Below, piece after piece: positions 26,978-35,556 of a stretch of 64,000 nucleotides of DNA. The stretch is from Flavivirga amylovorans (lineage in GTDB: Bacteria > Bacteroidota > Bacteroidia > Flavobacteriales > Flavobacteriaceae), in NCBI RefSeq assembly GCF_030540875.1, contig NZ_JAUOEM010000010.1, positions 41,515 through 105,514 of the forward strand, in the 5' to 3' direction. A program made the translations under genes and the position numbers. The notes below the pieces were generated by a model, which did not search any database, was not told the DNA's origin, and saw nothing but the letters and a program-made list of their open reading frames with translations. Numbering within the stretch: the stretch's first letter is position 1; each line of letters starts with the position of its first letter.

Positions 26978-27826
26978 TTAAAATCTTCGACTTAAATTAA
27001 ATCCAAAATAGACGTCCCCATCACTCCAATCTCCATTTGCTTGTCCTAGAAAGCCATTAGTGTTCATGGCTTGAGCGTTAGAGAAGTGCATTTGAAATAC
27101 GTGACCTCCAGTTTCTATGTCTATACCTATAGATAACGGATTTTTAAAAGGCGAATTGTCGGCTCTGTTTAAGTGTAAACCATAATCTGCATTTATAGAC
27201 CATCGTTTACTAAGCTTATATCTCCCTCCAAGACCTAAAGCAAACTGACTATTGTCTTGTTCGTCTATAGGTACGTAGTTCTCATGAAAAAAGGTTGGGG
27301 CTAACTCTACCGAAAAGTTTTTATTAATTTTTCTCGATATTAATAATTGAGCAGTATATCCAAGACGATCACTAAATTCGATAGATGGTAGATCCTCTTC
27401 TTCTAATGCAGTATTGACTAAAAAGGCATTATAACCAACAATTGTAAATGGGAAACCATTCTCTTCTTGCCTAAGAAGTCTATATTTTACAGACGCTTGG
27501 TAAATTTTTAAAAAGGAACTTCTGGATACCCCTATATTAATTGCATCAGTAATACCGTAAACAAAATTTAATCGTGTTACAGCTTCATCCAATCCAAAAA
27601 AGGTGTCAATACCATTTTTTAAACTACCAAAACGGTGAGATACTATAAAAGATAGCTCCTTTTCTGCGACTAATTTTGTAGATTCAAAATTCACAATTTT
27701 TAAACCTTTAAAAGCAGCAGTAACATATTGCGAACCTGTTAGGTTTGTGTCTATTTCTTCTAGTAAGTCCTCTTGTGAAAATATAAGAAAAGGAAAACAG
27801 ATAAGGATTAGTAGTATCTTGTTCAT
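26978..27826 (-). CDS. DUF5777-family outer-membrane beta-barrel protein
   Basis: A 282-residue exported protein (signal about 1-17, ending FLIFSQ). Alternating beta-strand sequence runs to a terminal aromatic-Arg-Arg-Phe, typical of an outer-membrane barrel. Features recalled from DUF5777 are present: TAAFKGLKIVNFESTK, ELSFIVSHRFG, FFGLDEAVTRLNFVYGIT and NIGVSRSSF. The function is unknown. In this cluster it sits between the cytochrome and the sorting-domain protein, which suggests a joint envelope role. Confidence 0.82.
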   Translation of the reverse strand: MNKILLILICFPFLIFSQEDLLEEIDTNLTGSQYVTAAFKGLKIVNFESTKLVAEKELSFIVSHRFGSLKNGIDTFFGLDEAVTRLNFVYGITDAINIGVSRSSFLKIYQASVKYRLLRQEENGFPFTIVGYNAFLVNTALEEEDLPSIEFSDRLGYTAQLLISRKINKNFSVELAPTFFHENYVPIDEQDNSQFALGLGGRYKLSKRWSINADYGLHLNRADNSPFKNPLSIGIDIETGGHVFQMHFSNAQAMNTNGFLGQANGDWSDGDVYFGFNLSRRF

Positions 27827-27854
27827 ATATAAATTTTTTGTTTTAGGTTTATTT

Positions 27855-28607
27855 TTAACGTTTTATAAAGCGTTTTACTTGATTATTTATTTTTACTAAA
27901 TAGATGCCTTGGTTGAAATTAGAAACATCAATTTCAAGAGAATTGTTAAGAGGGAGTTTTTTGTTAATAATTGTTTCACCCAAGATATTATAAATATTGA
28001 GAGTTCCATCATCAATAACTTGTGGGAATTTTAAAGACAAAGTAGAAGAGGATGGGTTGGGAGACATAGAAAAGTTATTTACTGCTAAGTCGCTTACACT
28101 TAATGTCGATCCCCAAAAAGATTGTCCATTTTCTGTAGATCCATTTCCATTATATAGATATGGAACAGCTACTGTGTTAGGGATGGCTGTTCCTGTAATC
28201 CAAATACCAGCTCCAACAGCTACTGACTCACGAGTCCCTCCAGTACTTATCCATTGAATGTAATCTCGAATATTAGCTGAACTACCGAAATCAGTTGTAT
28301 CAATATATAAACCTAACTCGCCACCTGCGTCTACTAGGTTTGTTGAACTAGTTACTGTAACTTCTCCTCCGGCTACTAAATTTAATGAACCACTTGAAAT
28401 TGTTAGTGTATTTAATTTAAAATAGCTAGGAAAGATGCATAATTTATAATCAGAAATGTCAACAGCGCTAGCTCCAAAATTTTTAATTGTTATCGTTTCG
28501 TTTGATGGATTGACACTTATAAATCGTATTTGAGCACTTGCTAGTGGTATTAAGTAAAAGATCATGCTTAATGTTAAAAAGGTTTTATAGGTAAAATTTC
28601 TTTTCAT
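27855..28607 (-). CDS. Secreted lamin-tail-like protein with type IX sorting domain
   Basis: A 250-residue exoprotein. I start it at ATG 28607 (MKRNFTYKTF), which gives a clean signal peptide ending ASAQ; an ATG 24 nt upstream would overlap the preceding gene. The mature N-terminus (IRFISVNPSNETITIKNFG, SDYKLC) has the look of a lamin-tail beta-sandwich. The last about 75 residues are a type A sorting domain (FSMSPNPSSSTLSLKFP to GIYLVKINNQVKRF). It is likely delivered to the cell surface by the type IX system. No catalytic motif is seen. Confidence 0.82.
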   Translation of the reverse strand: MKRNFTYKTFLTLSMIFYLIPLASAQIRFISVNPSNETITIKNFGASAVDISDYKLCIFPSYFKLNTLTISSGSLNLVAGGEVTVTSSTNLVDAGGELGLYIDTTDFGSSANIRDYIQWISTGGTRESVAVGAGIWITGTAIPNTVAVPYLYNGNGSTENGQSFWGSTLSVSDLAVNNFSMSPNPSSSTLSLKFPQVIDDGTLNIYNILGETIINKKLPLNNSLEIDVSNFNQGIYLVKINNQVKRFIKR

Positions 28608-28623
28608 AACAGTTGTTTTAAAT

Positions 28624-28998
28624 TTATTCAATTATACATTGGTCTAATTTGATTTGCTCTAACAAATCGTCATAACCAATTACGCGTCCTTTGATTTTTA
28701 TTTCAGACCCTATCTTTATGGGGAAACTTATAACGTTATTAAACTGGCAAAAGATTTTGTCATTTATCGTCAAATTATTTTGATTGATTTCAGAAACAAC
28801 TCCTGAAACGATTATTGTCTTATTGAGGTATTTTTTTTCTGATTTTAAAGATGCATTTGAAAATTCTGAACCAATTGAATTTGCTGTGACAACAAAAACA
28901 GGAATTTCAGTTTCGATATTTCTGTGATCTTTATATATGTACAAATAGGCAACAGCACATACAATTACAAGAAGGATTAAAATTATCCGCTTTTTCAT
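28624..28998 (-). CDS. OB-fold (tRNA_anti-like) membrane-anchored protein
   Basis: A 124-residue protein with one N-terminal transmembrane helix (about 4-21) and a C-terminal OB-fold. The fold is indicated by YLNKTIIVSGVVSEINQNNLTINDKIFCQF and KIKGRVIGYDDLLEQIKLDQC. This matches the tRNA_anti-like/OB-fold group seen beside YceI, cytochrome and DUF5777 genes in Flavobacteriaceae. The exported position of the OB domain argues against RNA work. It resembles CcmE-type folds in shape but lacks the CcmE haem-binding HxxxY motif. Confidence 0.72.
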   Translation of the reverse strand: MKKRIILILLVIVCAVAYLYIYKDHRNIETEIPVFVVTANSIGSEFSNASLKSEKKYLNKTIIVSGVVSEINQNNLTINDKIFCQFNNVISFPIKIGSEIKIKGRVIGYDDLLEQIKLDQCIIE

Positions 28999-29017
28999 AT
29001 AATAAATAGGTTTAAAG

Positions 29018-29047
29018 ACTGCTCCAACCCTAAGGTTGAAGCAGTTT
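29018..29047 (-). terminator. Possible hairpin terminator
   Basis: ACTGCTCCAACC/GGTTGAAGCAGT stem (one mismatch) with a 4-nt loop, about 100 nt after the stop of the acidic lipoprotein gene. The T-tract on the minus strand is weak, so its role is uncertain. Confidence 0.4.
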
Positions 29048-29145
29048 GACTAGTAATCAAATGGTTTAGATAAAGAGCATTTGATAAATGAAATTTTTCT
29101 TTTTCATAAAAAGTATTTCCACTAGCTTTTTTATATTTCTTTTAC

Positions 29146-30219
29146 TTAATTACAACCGTTGTCATATCGTAACCTATCATCTCCACCAACTCTTAAATCT
29201 ATTTTGGTCTCAGAATATTTAGATATTTCATGTAATATCCAGTCGTTATTACAATATGGTAGGCTTGGGACATTTATTGTTACTGTAATACCATTTGCTA
29301 TACCACTTGCTGTCCAAGTACCAAATACGGTTGTACTGGCCCAGGATACAGATAAACTACCATCGGTAAAGAAATTAAACTTATAACCAGCATATTCATT
29401 GTCAAGGTCATTACTGTCACGTTCTAATTTATCTACAGTCCAGTCTGCACAGGTAGTTAAAACATTGGTTAGTTGGTTAGGGTCGCAATCATCACAATCA
29501 TCATCATTATAATCGTAGTCATCATCTTCATCACAGTCATTATTGTATGTCTCAATAGTAGTCTCCAATTCTACTAAATTATTAATACTTAATTCGGTTT
29601 CATCAAAAAGAATAACAGTAATAGGGAAATTGATTGTTACATAATCGCTTGTACTTAAATTATTAACAAGCTCAAATAAGCTGTTATCGGAATTTGCAGC
29701 TATAGTATCTATAAGTTCATTATTTGTGTTAAATACAGATGCTGTTATAGGGTATTTAAAATCTAAACATTCAATATCATCATCTTGTTCATTTTCACCC
29801 TTACAATCGTTTGAATAGCTTGACAGTTCGGTAGCGTTATTTATAGTTACTTTAGAGTGATCTTCAAGACTTATTGTTATAGGGTATGTAATATCTAAAG
29901 CATCAATGTCATCATCTTCTTCATCAAAAATGTATTCAATAATTTTATAATCTTCTTTAGAATTAATATTAATCTCTTGACTGTTTGCAGTTACAGTTAA
30001 AGGAAGATTAATATTAAAGCAATTAGATTTATCAATTATATTATCATTGGATCCATCATTGCTCACTGTTTTTAACATCAAATCTGCAATGTTTGAATTT
30101 GCAACCAAGACTTCATCTTCAGGTGCCTCTATTAGTTCTCTTTCTTCGGTTCTGCAAGAAGAGAATAACATTATAACTGCGATAGAGAATATAAAAAGGC
30201 TATCAAATATTTTGTTCAT
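29146..30219 (-). CDS. Acidic repeat lipoprotein
   Basis: A 357-residue lipoprotein (lipobox FSSC, C22; ATG at 30219, with a TTG codon just before it). The body has four related units of about 60 residues, each centred on a hydrophobic-PIT/PLT motif (INLPLTV, ITYPITI, FKYPITA, INFPITV) and an acidic tail. They end in an Asp/Cys-rich tract (DEDDDYDYNDDDCDDCDP). The C-terminal about 100 residues (CADWTVDKLE to FGTWTASG) look like a lipocalin-type domain. The Asp tracts may bind calcium. The gene is divergent from a sigma factor flanked by inverted repeats, the nearest of which ends 22 nt upstream. Function unknown. Confidence 0.75.
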   Translation of the reverse strand: MNKIFDSLFIFSIAVIMLFSSCRTEERELIEAPEDEVLVANSNIADLMLKTVSNDGSNDNIIDKSNCFNINLPLTVTANSQEININSKEDYKIIEYIFDEEDDDIDALDITYPITISLEDHSKVTINNATELSSYSNDCKGENEQDDDIECLDFKYPITASVFNTNNELIDTIAANSDNSLFELVNNLSTSDYVTINFPITVILFDETELSINNLVELETTIETYNNDCDEDDDYDYNDDDCDDCDPNQLTNVLTTCADWTVDKLERDSNDLDNEYAGYKFNFFTDGSLSVSWASTTVFGTWTASGIANGITVTINVPSLPYCNNDWILHEISKYSETKIDLRVGGDDRLRYDNGCN

Positions 30220-30241
30220 CAATTTTGTTTCTGACTTTAAG

Positions 30242-30275
30242 TTATATCTATAACAACTTCAGTTTATAAACTCCT
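30242..30275. repeat. 34-bp inverted repeat, left copy
   Basis: It is the reverse complement of 30850-30883 with one mismatch in 34 bases. It contains the perfect 12-bp palindrome AGTTTATAAACT. It lies in the divergent gap between the acidic lipoprotein gene and the sigma factor gene. Confidence 0.9.
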
Positions 30276-30304
30276 CAAATTTTTAAATAAATTTTTATAT
30301 AACT

Positions 30305-30850
30305 TTGGAAACACAAAACAATATTTTGGAAAAAGACCTTAACGATTCAATTTGTAAAGAAGCAGTCTTTGAACGTATTTATAATAAATACTCTAAAGAT
30401 TTGCATGCTTATTTGTATTATAAATATGGGGAGCAATTAAATCCTAATGATAAAGTTCAAGATGCTTTTGTGAAGCTATGGAACAATTGTAAAAAAGTAA
30501 CATTAAGTAAAGCTAAGTCTTTTCTTTATACAGTAGCTAACAATATGATGCTAAATGATATTAAACATCAAAAGGTTATTTTAAAACATAAACAGATACA
30601 GACTAAGCATTATACTTATGAAACTCCTGAATTCATTTTAGAAAAAGAACAGTTTTTAGAGCATTATAATAAGGTGTTAACTAGTTTAAATGAAGAACAA
30701 CGGGTTGCCTTTCTATTAAATAAAACAGAAGGGAAAAAACATAGTGAAATTGCAGAAATGCTGGGGGTGACTCAAAAGGTAGTTGAATATAGAATCTATA
30801 GTGCTTTCAATATTCTGAAAAAAGAATTGAAAGGATTTAAAATAAAGTAA
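30305..30850 (+). CDS. RNA polymerase sigma-70 factor, Bacteroides ECF type
   Basis: A 181-residue ECF sigma factor of the kind paired with FecR and TonB receptors. Region 2 (NDKVQDAFVKLWNNCKKV, SFLYTVANNMMLN) and region 4 (SLNEEQRVAFLLNKTEGKKHSEIAEMLGV) are clear. No ATG is available near the N-terminus; translation starts at TTG 30305 or TTG 30326. A TAACTTTG -7-like box overlaps the first TTG, which favours the later start if it is used. The stop codon overlaps the first base of the right 34-bp repeat; the FecR gene begins at the last base of that repeat. It should control the FecR/TonB receptor operon. Confidence 0.93.
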   Translation: METQNNILEKDLNDSICKEAVFERIYNKYSKDLHAYLYYKYGEQLNPNDKVQDAFVKLWNNCKKVTLSKAKSFLYTVANNMMLNDIKHQKVILKHKQIQTKHYTYETPEFILEKEQFLEHYNKVLTSLNEEQRVAFLLNKTEGKKHSEIAEMLGVTQKVVEYRIYSAFNILKKELKGFKIK

Positions 30851-30883
30851 GGAGTTTATAAACTGAAGTTGTTATATATATAA
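30850..30883. repeat. 34-bp inverted repeat, right copy
   Basis: Inverted partner of 30242-30275, filling the whole gap between the sigma stop codon and the FecR start codon. With the left copy it encloses about 570 bp that hold nothing but the sigma gene and its start region. Confidence 0.9.
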
Positions 30884-31794
30884 TGGAGAAAGATTATTTA
30901 CTTGAAAAATGGTTAAAAGATGACTTAACTGATGCTGAAAAAGAAGCCTTTAGTCAGTTAGATGATGCCCAGTTTAATCAATATATTATTGATGCTGCAC
31001 AGTATTTTAAGGTTTCTGCTTTTTCTGAAGTAGATACCTTTCAGGATTTTAAAAAACGCTATAATTCATATAAAACGCCTGTTAAAAAATTACAATGGTT
31101 ATATCCATTATTAAAAGTAGCTAGTGTTATTGTAATAGGTTTAGGGATTTATTTTTCGTTTTTTTTCAATAAACTTACGTACATTGAAACTGTGGCTAGT
31201 GAAAAAACAACTATAGAGCTTCCTGATCATTCAAAAGTTGAATTAAATGCGTTAACTAAGGTGCGGTTTAATGCTGAAAATTGGAATGAAAAAAGAGCTC
31301 TTGAACTTGAGGGGGAAGCATTCTTTAAAGTTGCAAAAGGGAGTGTTTTTGATGTTAAAACAGATGCCGGGACAGTAACAGTCGTGGGTACACAATTTAA
31401 TGTGAAACAGCGAAAACACTATTTTGAAGTTAAATGTTTTGAGGGTATTGTTAAAGTAACGTCAGACACGATTACTAGACAATTGCACGCCGGAGATGTT
31501 TTTCAGATTTTATATGGAAAGTTTTCCGAAACAAAAACTAAAGTCTCATCTCCAAAATGGACTCATAATATAAGTAATTTTGAAGCTGTTCTATTTAAAG
31601 AAATCTTAGCAGAGTTAGAACGACAATATAATATTGAAGTTATCTATAAGGGGATTGATGCTGATCGATTATTTACAGGAGGGTTTACACATGACAAGCT
31701 GGAGAACGCATTAATTTCTATCACGCAGCCAATGAATTTGACTTTTGAATTACGTTCTTCAAACCTGGTAATAATTCATGGAAAAGAGAATTAA
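30883..31794 (+). CDS. FecR-family anti-sigma regulator
   Basis: A 303-residue single-pass protein with a cytoplasmic N-terminus (1-75), a transmembrane helix at about 84-102 and a periplasmic FecR domain (about 108-200, TIELPDHSKVELNALTKVRFN, GEAFFKVAKG, VVGTQFNV). A C-terminal DUF4974-like region follows (FKEILAELERQYNIEV, FTGGFTHDKLENAL). By family it holds the cognate sigma factor until the TonB receptor signals substrate. The gene starts directly at the end of the right 34-bp repeat and overlaps the receptor gene by 17 bp. Confidence 0.94.
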   Translation: MEKDYLLEKWLKDDLTDAEKEAFSQLDDAQFNQYIIDAAQYFKVSAFSEVDTFQDFKKRYNSYKTPVKKLQWLYPLLKVASVIVIGLGIYFSFFFNKLTYIETVASEKTTIELPDHSKVELNALTKVRFNAENWNEKRALELEGEAFFKVAKGSVFDVKTDAGTVTVVGTQFNVKQRKHYFEVKCFEGIVKVTSDTITRQLHAGDVFQILYGKFSETKTKVSSPKWTHNISNFEAVLFKEILAELERQYNIEVIYKGIDADRLFTGGFTHDKLENALISITQPMNLTFELRSSNLVIIHGKEN

Positions 31795-34294
31795 AGGAAT
31801 CGCTATTTTTTTTAGCCTCTTGTTTTTTATTACTAACTGTCTTTATGCTCAAGATAATACAGATTCAAAAACTTTATCTCAAATAATTACCACTGTACAA
31901 GAAGCATACAATGTTCAATTTAACTATGCGGAAGATGTTATTGATGGTATTTCGTTAAAACCTCCAAATAAAAATTTATCCCTTTCAGATGTTATAATTT
32001 ATCTAGAAAACAATACAGGTTTATCGTTTACTTTAATGAATGATAACTTTATTCTTATTAAACCAAGAACAGATATTACATTATGTGGATACCTTAAAGG
32101 AAAAGACAGTTTGGGAGTATTGCCTTTTGCAACAGTACAAACCATTGACCGTTCTACTACCAGTGATAAAAATGGTTTTTTTAAAATTAAAATTAAAAAC
32201 CCATTGCAGTTAATTACAATACGGCATTTAGGTTATAAAACGATTACAAAACCATACAATCAATTTAAAATATCTGGTTGCTCGGATATATATATGCTAT
32301 CAGATTTTCAACTATTGTCTCAAGTTATCATATCAAACTATATTACAAGTGGTATCAATAAAATAGATAATGGCTCTTTTCAGATAGATTTCTCTAACTT
32401 AAAAATTCTTCCAGGACTAATTGACCATGATGTTTTGCAATCTGTTCAAGCATTTCCAGGTATTCAAAGTGTTAATGAAACAGTATCGAATATTAATATA
32501 AGAGGTGGAACTCACGATCAGAATTTGATTCTCTGGGATGATATAAAAATGTACCAATCTGGTCATTTTTTTGGTTTAATTTCTATGTATAACCCACATA
32601 TTACTCAAAAAGTGTCTTTAAGAAAAAGTGGAAGTGATGTTAGTTATACAGATGGCGTATCTGGAACTATTGAAATGCAAACAAATCATGAAGTAAATAG
32701 AGAATTTAAGGGTGTTATTGGAGCGAATTTAACAGATGTTAATGGCTTTGCAGACATTCCGATTAATGAGTCTTCTTCACTACAAGTGGCGGCAAGAAAA
32801 TCTATTAGTGATTTTTTTGAAACACCAACATACACCGCCTTTTTTGATAGAATTTCACAAAATACAGAAGTAGCATCAAATGCAACAACTATAACAAATA
32901 CTGATAAAACTTTTGATTTTTATGATACGTCACTTAGGTGGATTTATAATATAAGTGATAAAGATAAATTGAGAGTTAATTTTATTAATGTACATAATCA
33001 ACTTCAGTTTAATGAAAATGCTATTGTAGATCAAGAAGAAGAGTCTCGTGATAGTAAATTAACTCAGAATAGTATTGCAGGTGCATTGCATTACAGTAGA
33101 GTATGGAATGATAAATTAAAAACAGATTTAGAAGTTTATGAAACCGATTATAAGCTTAGAGCTATTAATGCTAATATACTAGATTCACAGCGTTTTTTAC
33201 AAGAAAATATAGTGTCGGAAACCAGTACGAAATTAAAAATGGGTTTTAATCTTAATAAGAGATTGCAGCTTTTAAATGGGTATCATTTTGTCGAAACAGA
33301 AGTGACCAATTTAGATGATGTAGATAATCCATTGTTTAGATTTTTAGTATCTGAAGTCGTTAGAACACATGGTGTTTTTTCTCAAGTAGGTTATAAAACG
33401 TTAAACAATAAAACGAACTTAAATGTAGGGCTTAGATATAACTACATTAGTAAATTTAATAAATCTATTTGGGAACCTCGATTAAGTTTTAATCATCATT
33501 TCTTTAAATATTTTATGTTGGAAATTCTTGGAGAATTTAAACATCAAAGCACATCTCAGGTCATTAATTTTCAAAATGATTTTTTAGGAATTGAGAAACG
33601 AAGATGGCAATTATCGAATGACGAAGAGATTCCTATTATTAGGAGCAAACAAATTTCCATGGGGCTAAACTATAGTCACAATGGATGGTTAATTGGTGTC
33701 GATGGTTTTTATAAAATTGTTAATGGTATAACAACTCAAAGCCAAGGGTTTCAAAATCAATACGAATTTTTTAAAAGTAATGGTCGTTATGATGTAAAAG
33801 GATTAGATATATTATTTAGAAAGTATATTGAAAAATTTAGTACTTGGTTAAGTTATTCTTATATGGATAACCGTTACCTTTTTAAAGACTTAGAAACGAA
33901 TTATTTTCCCAGTAACTATAATATTTCGCATACAGCAACTTTGGGAATGACTTATGCATTAAATAACTTAAAACTTTCCGCAGGTTTAAATTGGCATTCT
34001 GGAAAACCGACTACACAACCAATTTTTGAGAACCAAATTGTTAATGAACAAGTGAATTATGAAGCGACTAATGCTTCAAATTTAGATGATTACTTACGTC
34101 TAGATATTTCTGCGATTTATAATTTTAAATTTAGCGATAAAACACGGGCTCATTTAGGAGTATCGGTTTGGAATGTTTTAGATAAAGAAAATGAAATTAA
34201 TAATTTTTACCGTGTAAAAGATGAAAGTATTATGGAGACTGTACAAAAGTCTTTGGGACTAACACCTAATGCTGTTTTTAGGGTTTATTTTTAA
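31778..34294 (+). CDS. TonB-dependent receptor with signalling (STN) domain
   Basis: An 838-residue outer-membrane receptor: signal peptide (1-24), an STN domain (about 33-95, QIITTVQEAYNVQFNYAEDV), a carboxypeptidase-like regulatory domain (about 100-185), a plug (about 200-300, SVQAFPGIQSVNETVSNINIRGG) and a 22-strand barrel ending VFRVYF. The STN domain marks it as a transducer that talks to the FecR protein encoded just upstream. At 838 residues it is shorter than most SusC proteins, and no SusD gene follows. It therefore probably takes up a small ligand such as a siderophore or metal complex rather than a glycan. Confidence 0.93.
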   Translation: MEKRIKGIAIFFSLLFFITNCLYAQDNTDSKTLSQIITTVQEAYNVQFNYAEDVIDGISLKPPNKNLSLSDVIIYLENNTGLSFTLMNDNFILIKPRTDITLCGYLKGKDSLGVLPFATVQTIDRSTTSDKNGFFKIKIKNPLQLITIRHLGYKTITKPYNQFKISGCSDIYMLSDFQLLSQVIISNYITSGINKIDNGSFQIDFSNLKILPGLIDHDVLQSVQAFPGIQSVNETVSNINIRGGTHDQNLILWDDIKMYQSGHFFGLISMYNPHITQKVSLRKSGSDVSYTDGVSGTIEMQTNHEVNREFKGVIGANLTDVNGFADIPINESSSLQVAARKSISDFFETPTYTAFFDRISQNTEVASNATTITNTDKTFDFYDTSLRWIYNISDKDKLRVNFINVHNQLQFNENAIVDQEEESRDSKLTQNSIAGALHYSRVWNDKLKTDLEVYETDYKLRAINANILDSQRFLQENIVSETSTKLKMGFNLNKRLQLLNGYHFVETEVTNLDDVDNPLFRFLVSEVVRTHGVFSQVGYKTLNNKTNLNVGLRYNYISKFNKSIWEPRLSFNHHFFKYFMLEILGEFKHQSTSQVINFQNDFLGIEKRRWQLSNDEEIPIIRSKQISMGLNYSHNGWLIGVDGFYKIVNGITTQSQGFQNQYEFFKSNGRYDVKGLDILFRKYIEKFSTWLSYSYMDNRYLFKDLETNYFPSNYNISHTATLGMTYALNNLKLSAGLNWHSGKPTTQPIFENQIVNEQVNYEATNASNLDDYLRLDISAIYNFKFSDKTRAHLGVSVWNVLDKENEINNFYRVKDESIMETVQKSLGLTPNAVFRVYF

Positions 34295-34322
34295 CCTTCA
34301 TATCGAATCTTGTATGCCTAGG

Positions 34323-34859
34323 TTAAAGCTCAACTTTGGCGTTATGGTCTTTTAAAAGTGCGATGTAATCATCTATTTTAAATTCTGAAGCTTTAAAACT
34401 ATTAGATCTTTTCTTTGCTTGTGCTTGTCTGGCAATACTTCTTGAAAAACGACGAATACTTTGTTCAGAATCTAATATAATGCCCGGTACTGGTACATTT
34501 TTTCCAGTTTCATCTTTGGCTACCATGGTGAAATAAGAAGAGTTACAATGCTTTTTATTGCCTGTTTGAATATTTTCAGATTCTACGCGTACACCAATAA
34601 CCATTGAAGTTCTGCCTGTATAATTAACGGATGCTTTTAGTGTTACTAACTCGCCAACATCAATAGGATTTAAAAAATCGACTTTGTTTACAGATGCTGT
34701 AACACAATAGTTTCTGGAATGCTTTGATGCGCAGGCAAATGCTATTTGATCCATGAGATTTAGTATATAGCCACCATGAATTTTTCCACTAAAATTTGAG
34801 TGCGACGGTAACATTAATTCCGATATGGTAATTTGAGATTCTTTTATGTTTTTAAACAT
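34323..34859 (-). CDS. Acyl-CoA thioesterase, hotdog fold
   Basis: A 178-residue hotdog-fold thioesterase of the YciA/BACH type. The motif GKIHGGYILNLMDQIAFACASKHS (about 25-48) contains the conserved catalytic Asp. VTASVNKVDFLNPIDVGELVTLKASVNYTGRTSM carries the second part of the fold. These enzymes hydrolyse acyl-CoA to free acid and CoA in the cytosol. The C-terminus has an extra helical tail of about 40 residues. It is 4 nt downstream of the DUF3307 gene and may be read from the same transcript. Confidence 0.92.
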   Translation of the reverse strand: MFKNIKESQITISELMLPSHSNFSGKIHGGYILNLMDQIAFACASKHSRNYCVTASVNKVDFLNPIDVGELVTLKASVNYTGRTSMVIGVRVESENIQTGNKKHCNSSYFTMVAKDETGKNVPVPGIILDSEQSIRRFSRSIARQAQAKKRSNSFKASEFKIDDYIALLKDHNAKVEL

Positions 34860-34863
34860 GTGT

Positions 34864-35556
34864 TTAAGTTAGTACAGAGTATATAATACCTGTAGTTATT
34901 GCTATTCCAAAACTAATTAAAGTGCCTATTAAAATATATTCTGTAAGCTGTCTGTCTTTTAAGTCTCCAAACCTGAAAACTGACTTTGCTGTAATTAAAA
35001 ACCCTACAGCTTCCCAATGCCCCGCAATTATAAATATAAACACTAAAATACGTTCTAAAATACCAATATATTTACCAGCATCCTTAAGGGAATCATTATT
35101 TTTAGTAAGTTCTGAAATATTCCACTTTAAAAAAATGGTTTTCATAATTATAGAGACAGGAATTGTTAAAAATAATAAACAAATTAACAATAAAAGGTTG
35201 TTTTCGGTTATATAAGGTTGCAGATTAAATGTGTTATCCGAATAGTAAAAGTAACATCCAATAATGACTAAAATATGCAGTAGTTGGTTTATGAAAAAGA
35301 ACAATCGTTTCGTTTTTTCATTTTGGAGGGTAAGTTTTAAACCATCAATAATTAAATGAGAAATGCTTATGACTAGTACAAATGGCCATAACGATATATC
35401 CCAAAGTAATACTATTAATAGTATAATATGGATTAATATATGTATATACAGTTTTGGTGATTTTAATTTTTTCTTTTCTTTTTCCAGAACCCATTTTTGG
35501 GGTTGTAGAAAAAAATCACCAATTAAATGAGCTAATAAAAGTTTAAGTAGTATCAT
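34864..35556 (-). CDS. DUF3307 membrane protein
   Basis: A 230-residue integral membrane protein with about six hydrophobic helices. The N-terminus LLAHLIGDFFLQPQKWV and the conserved HLIIDGLK (about 85-92) are DUF3307 hallmarks. The function is unknown. Its ATG overlaps the stop of the SatD-like gene by 4 bp, so the two are translationally coupled. I recall that DUF3307 and SatD proteins occur together in distant bacteria, which suggests one functional unit. It would be controlled by the palindrome array in front of the SatD-like gene. Confidence 0.85.
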   Translation of the reverse strand: MILLKLLLAHLIGDFFLQPQKWVLEKEKKKLKSPKLYIHILIHIILLIVLLWDISLWPFVLVISISHLIIDGLKLTLQNEKTKRLFFFINQLLHILVIIGCYFYYSDNTFNLQPYITENNLLLLICLLFLTIPVSIIMKTIFLKWNISELTKNNDSLKDAGKYIGILERILVFIFIIAGHWEAVGFLITAKSVFRFGDLKDRQLTEYILIGTLISFGIAITTGIIYSVLT

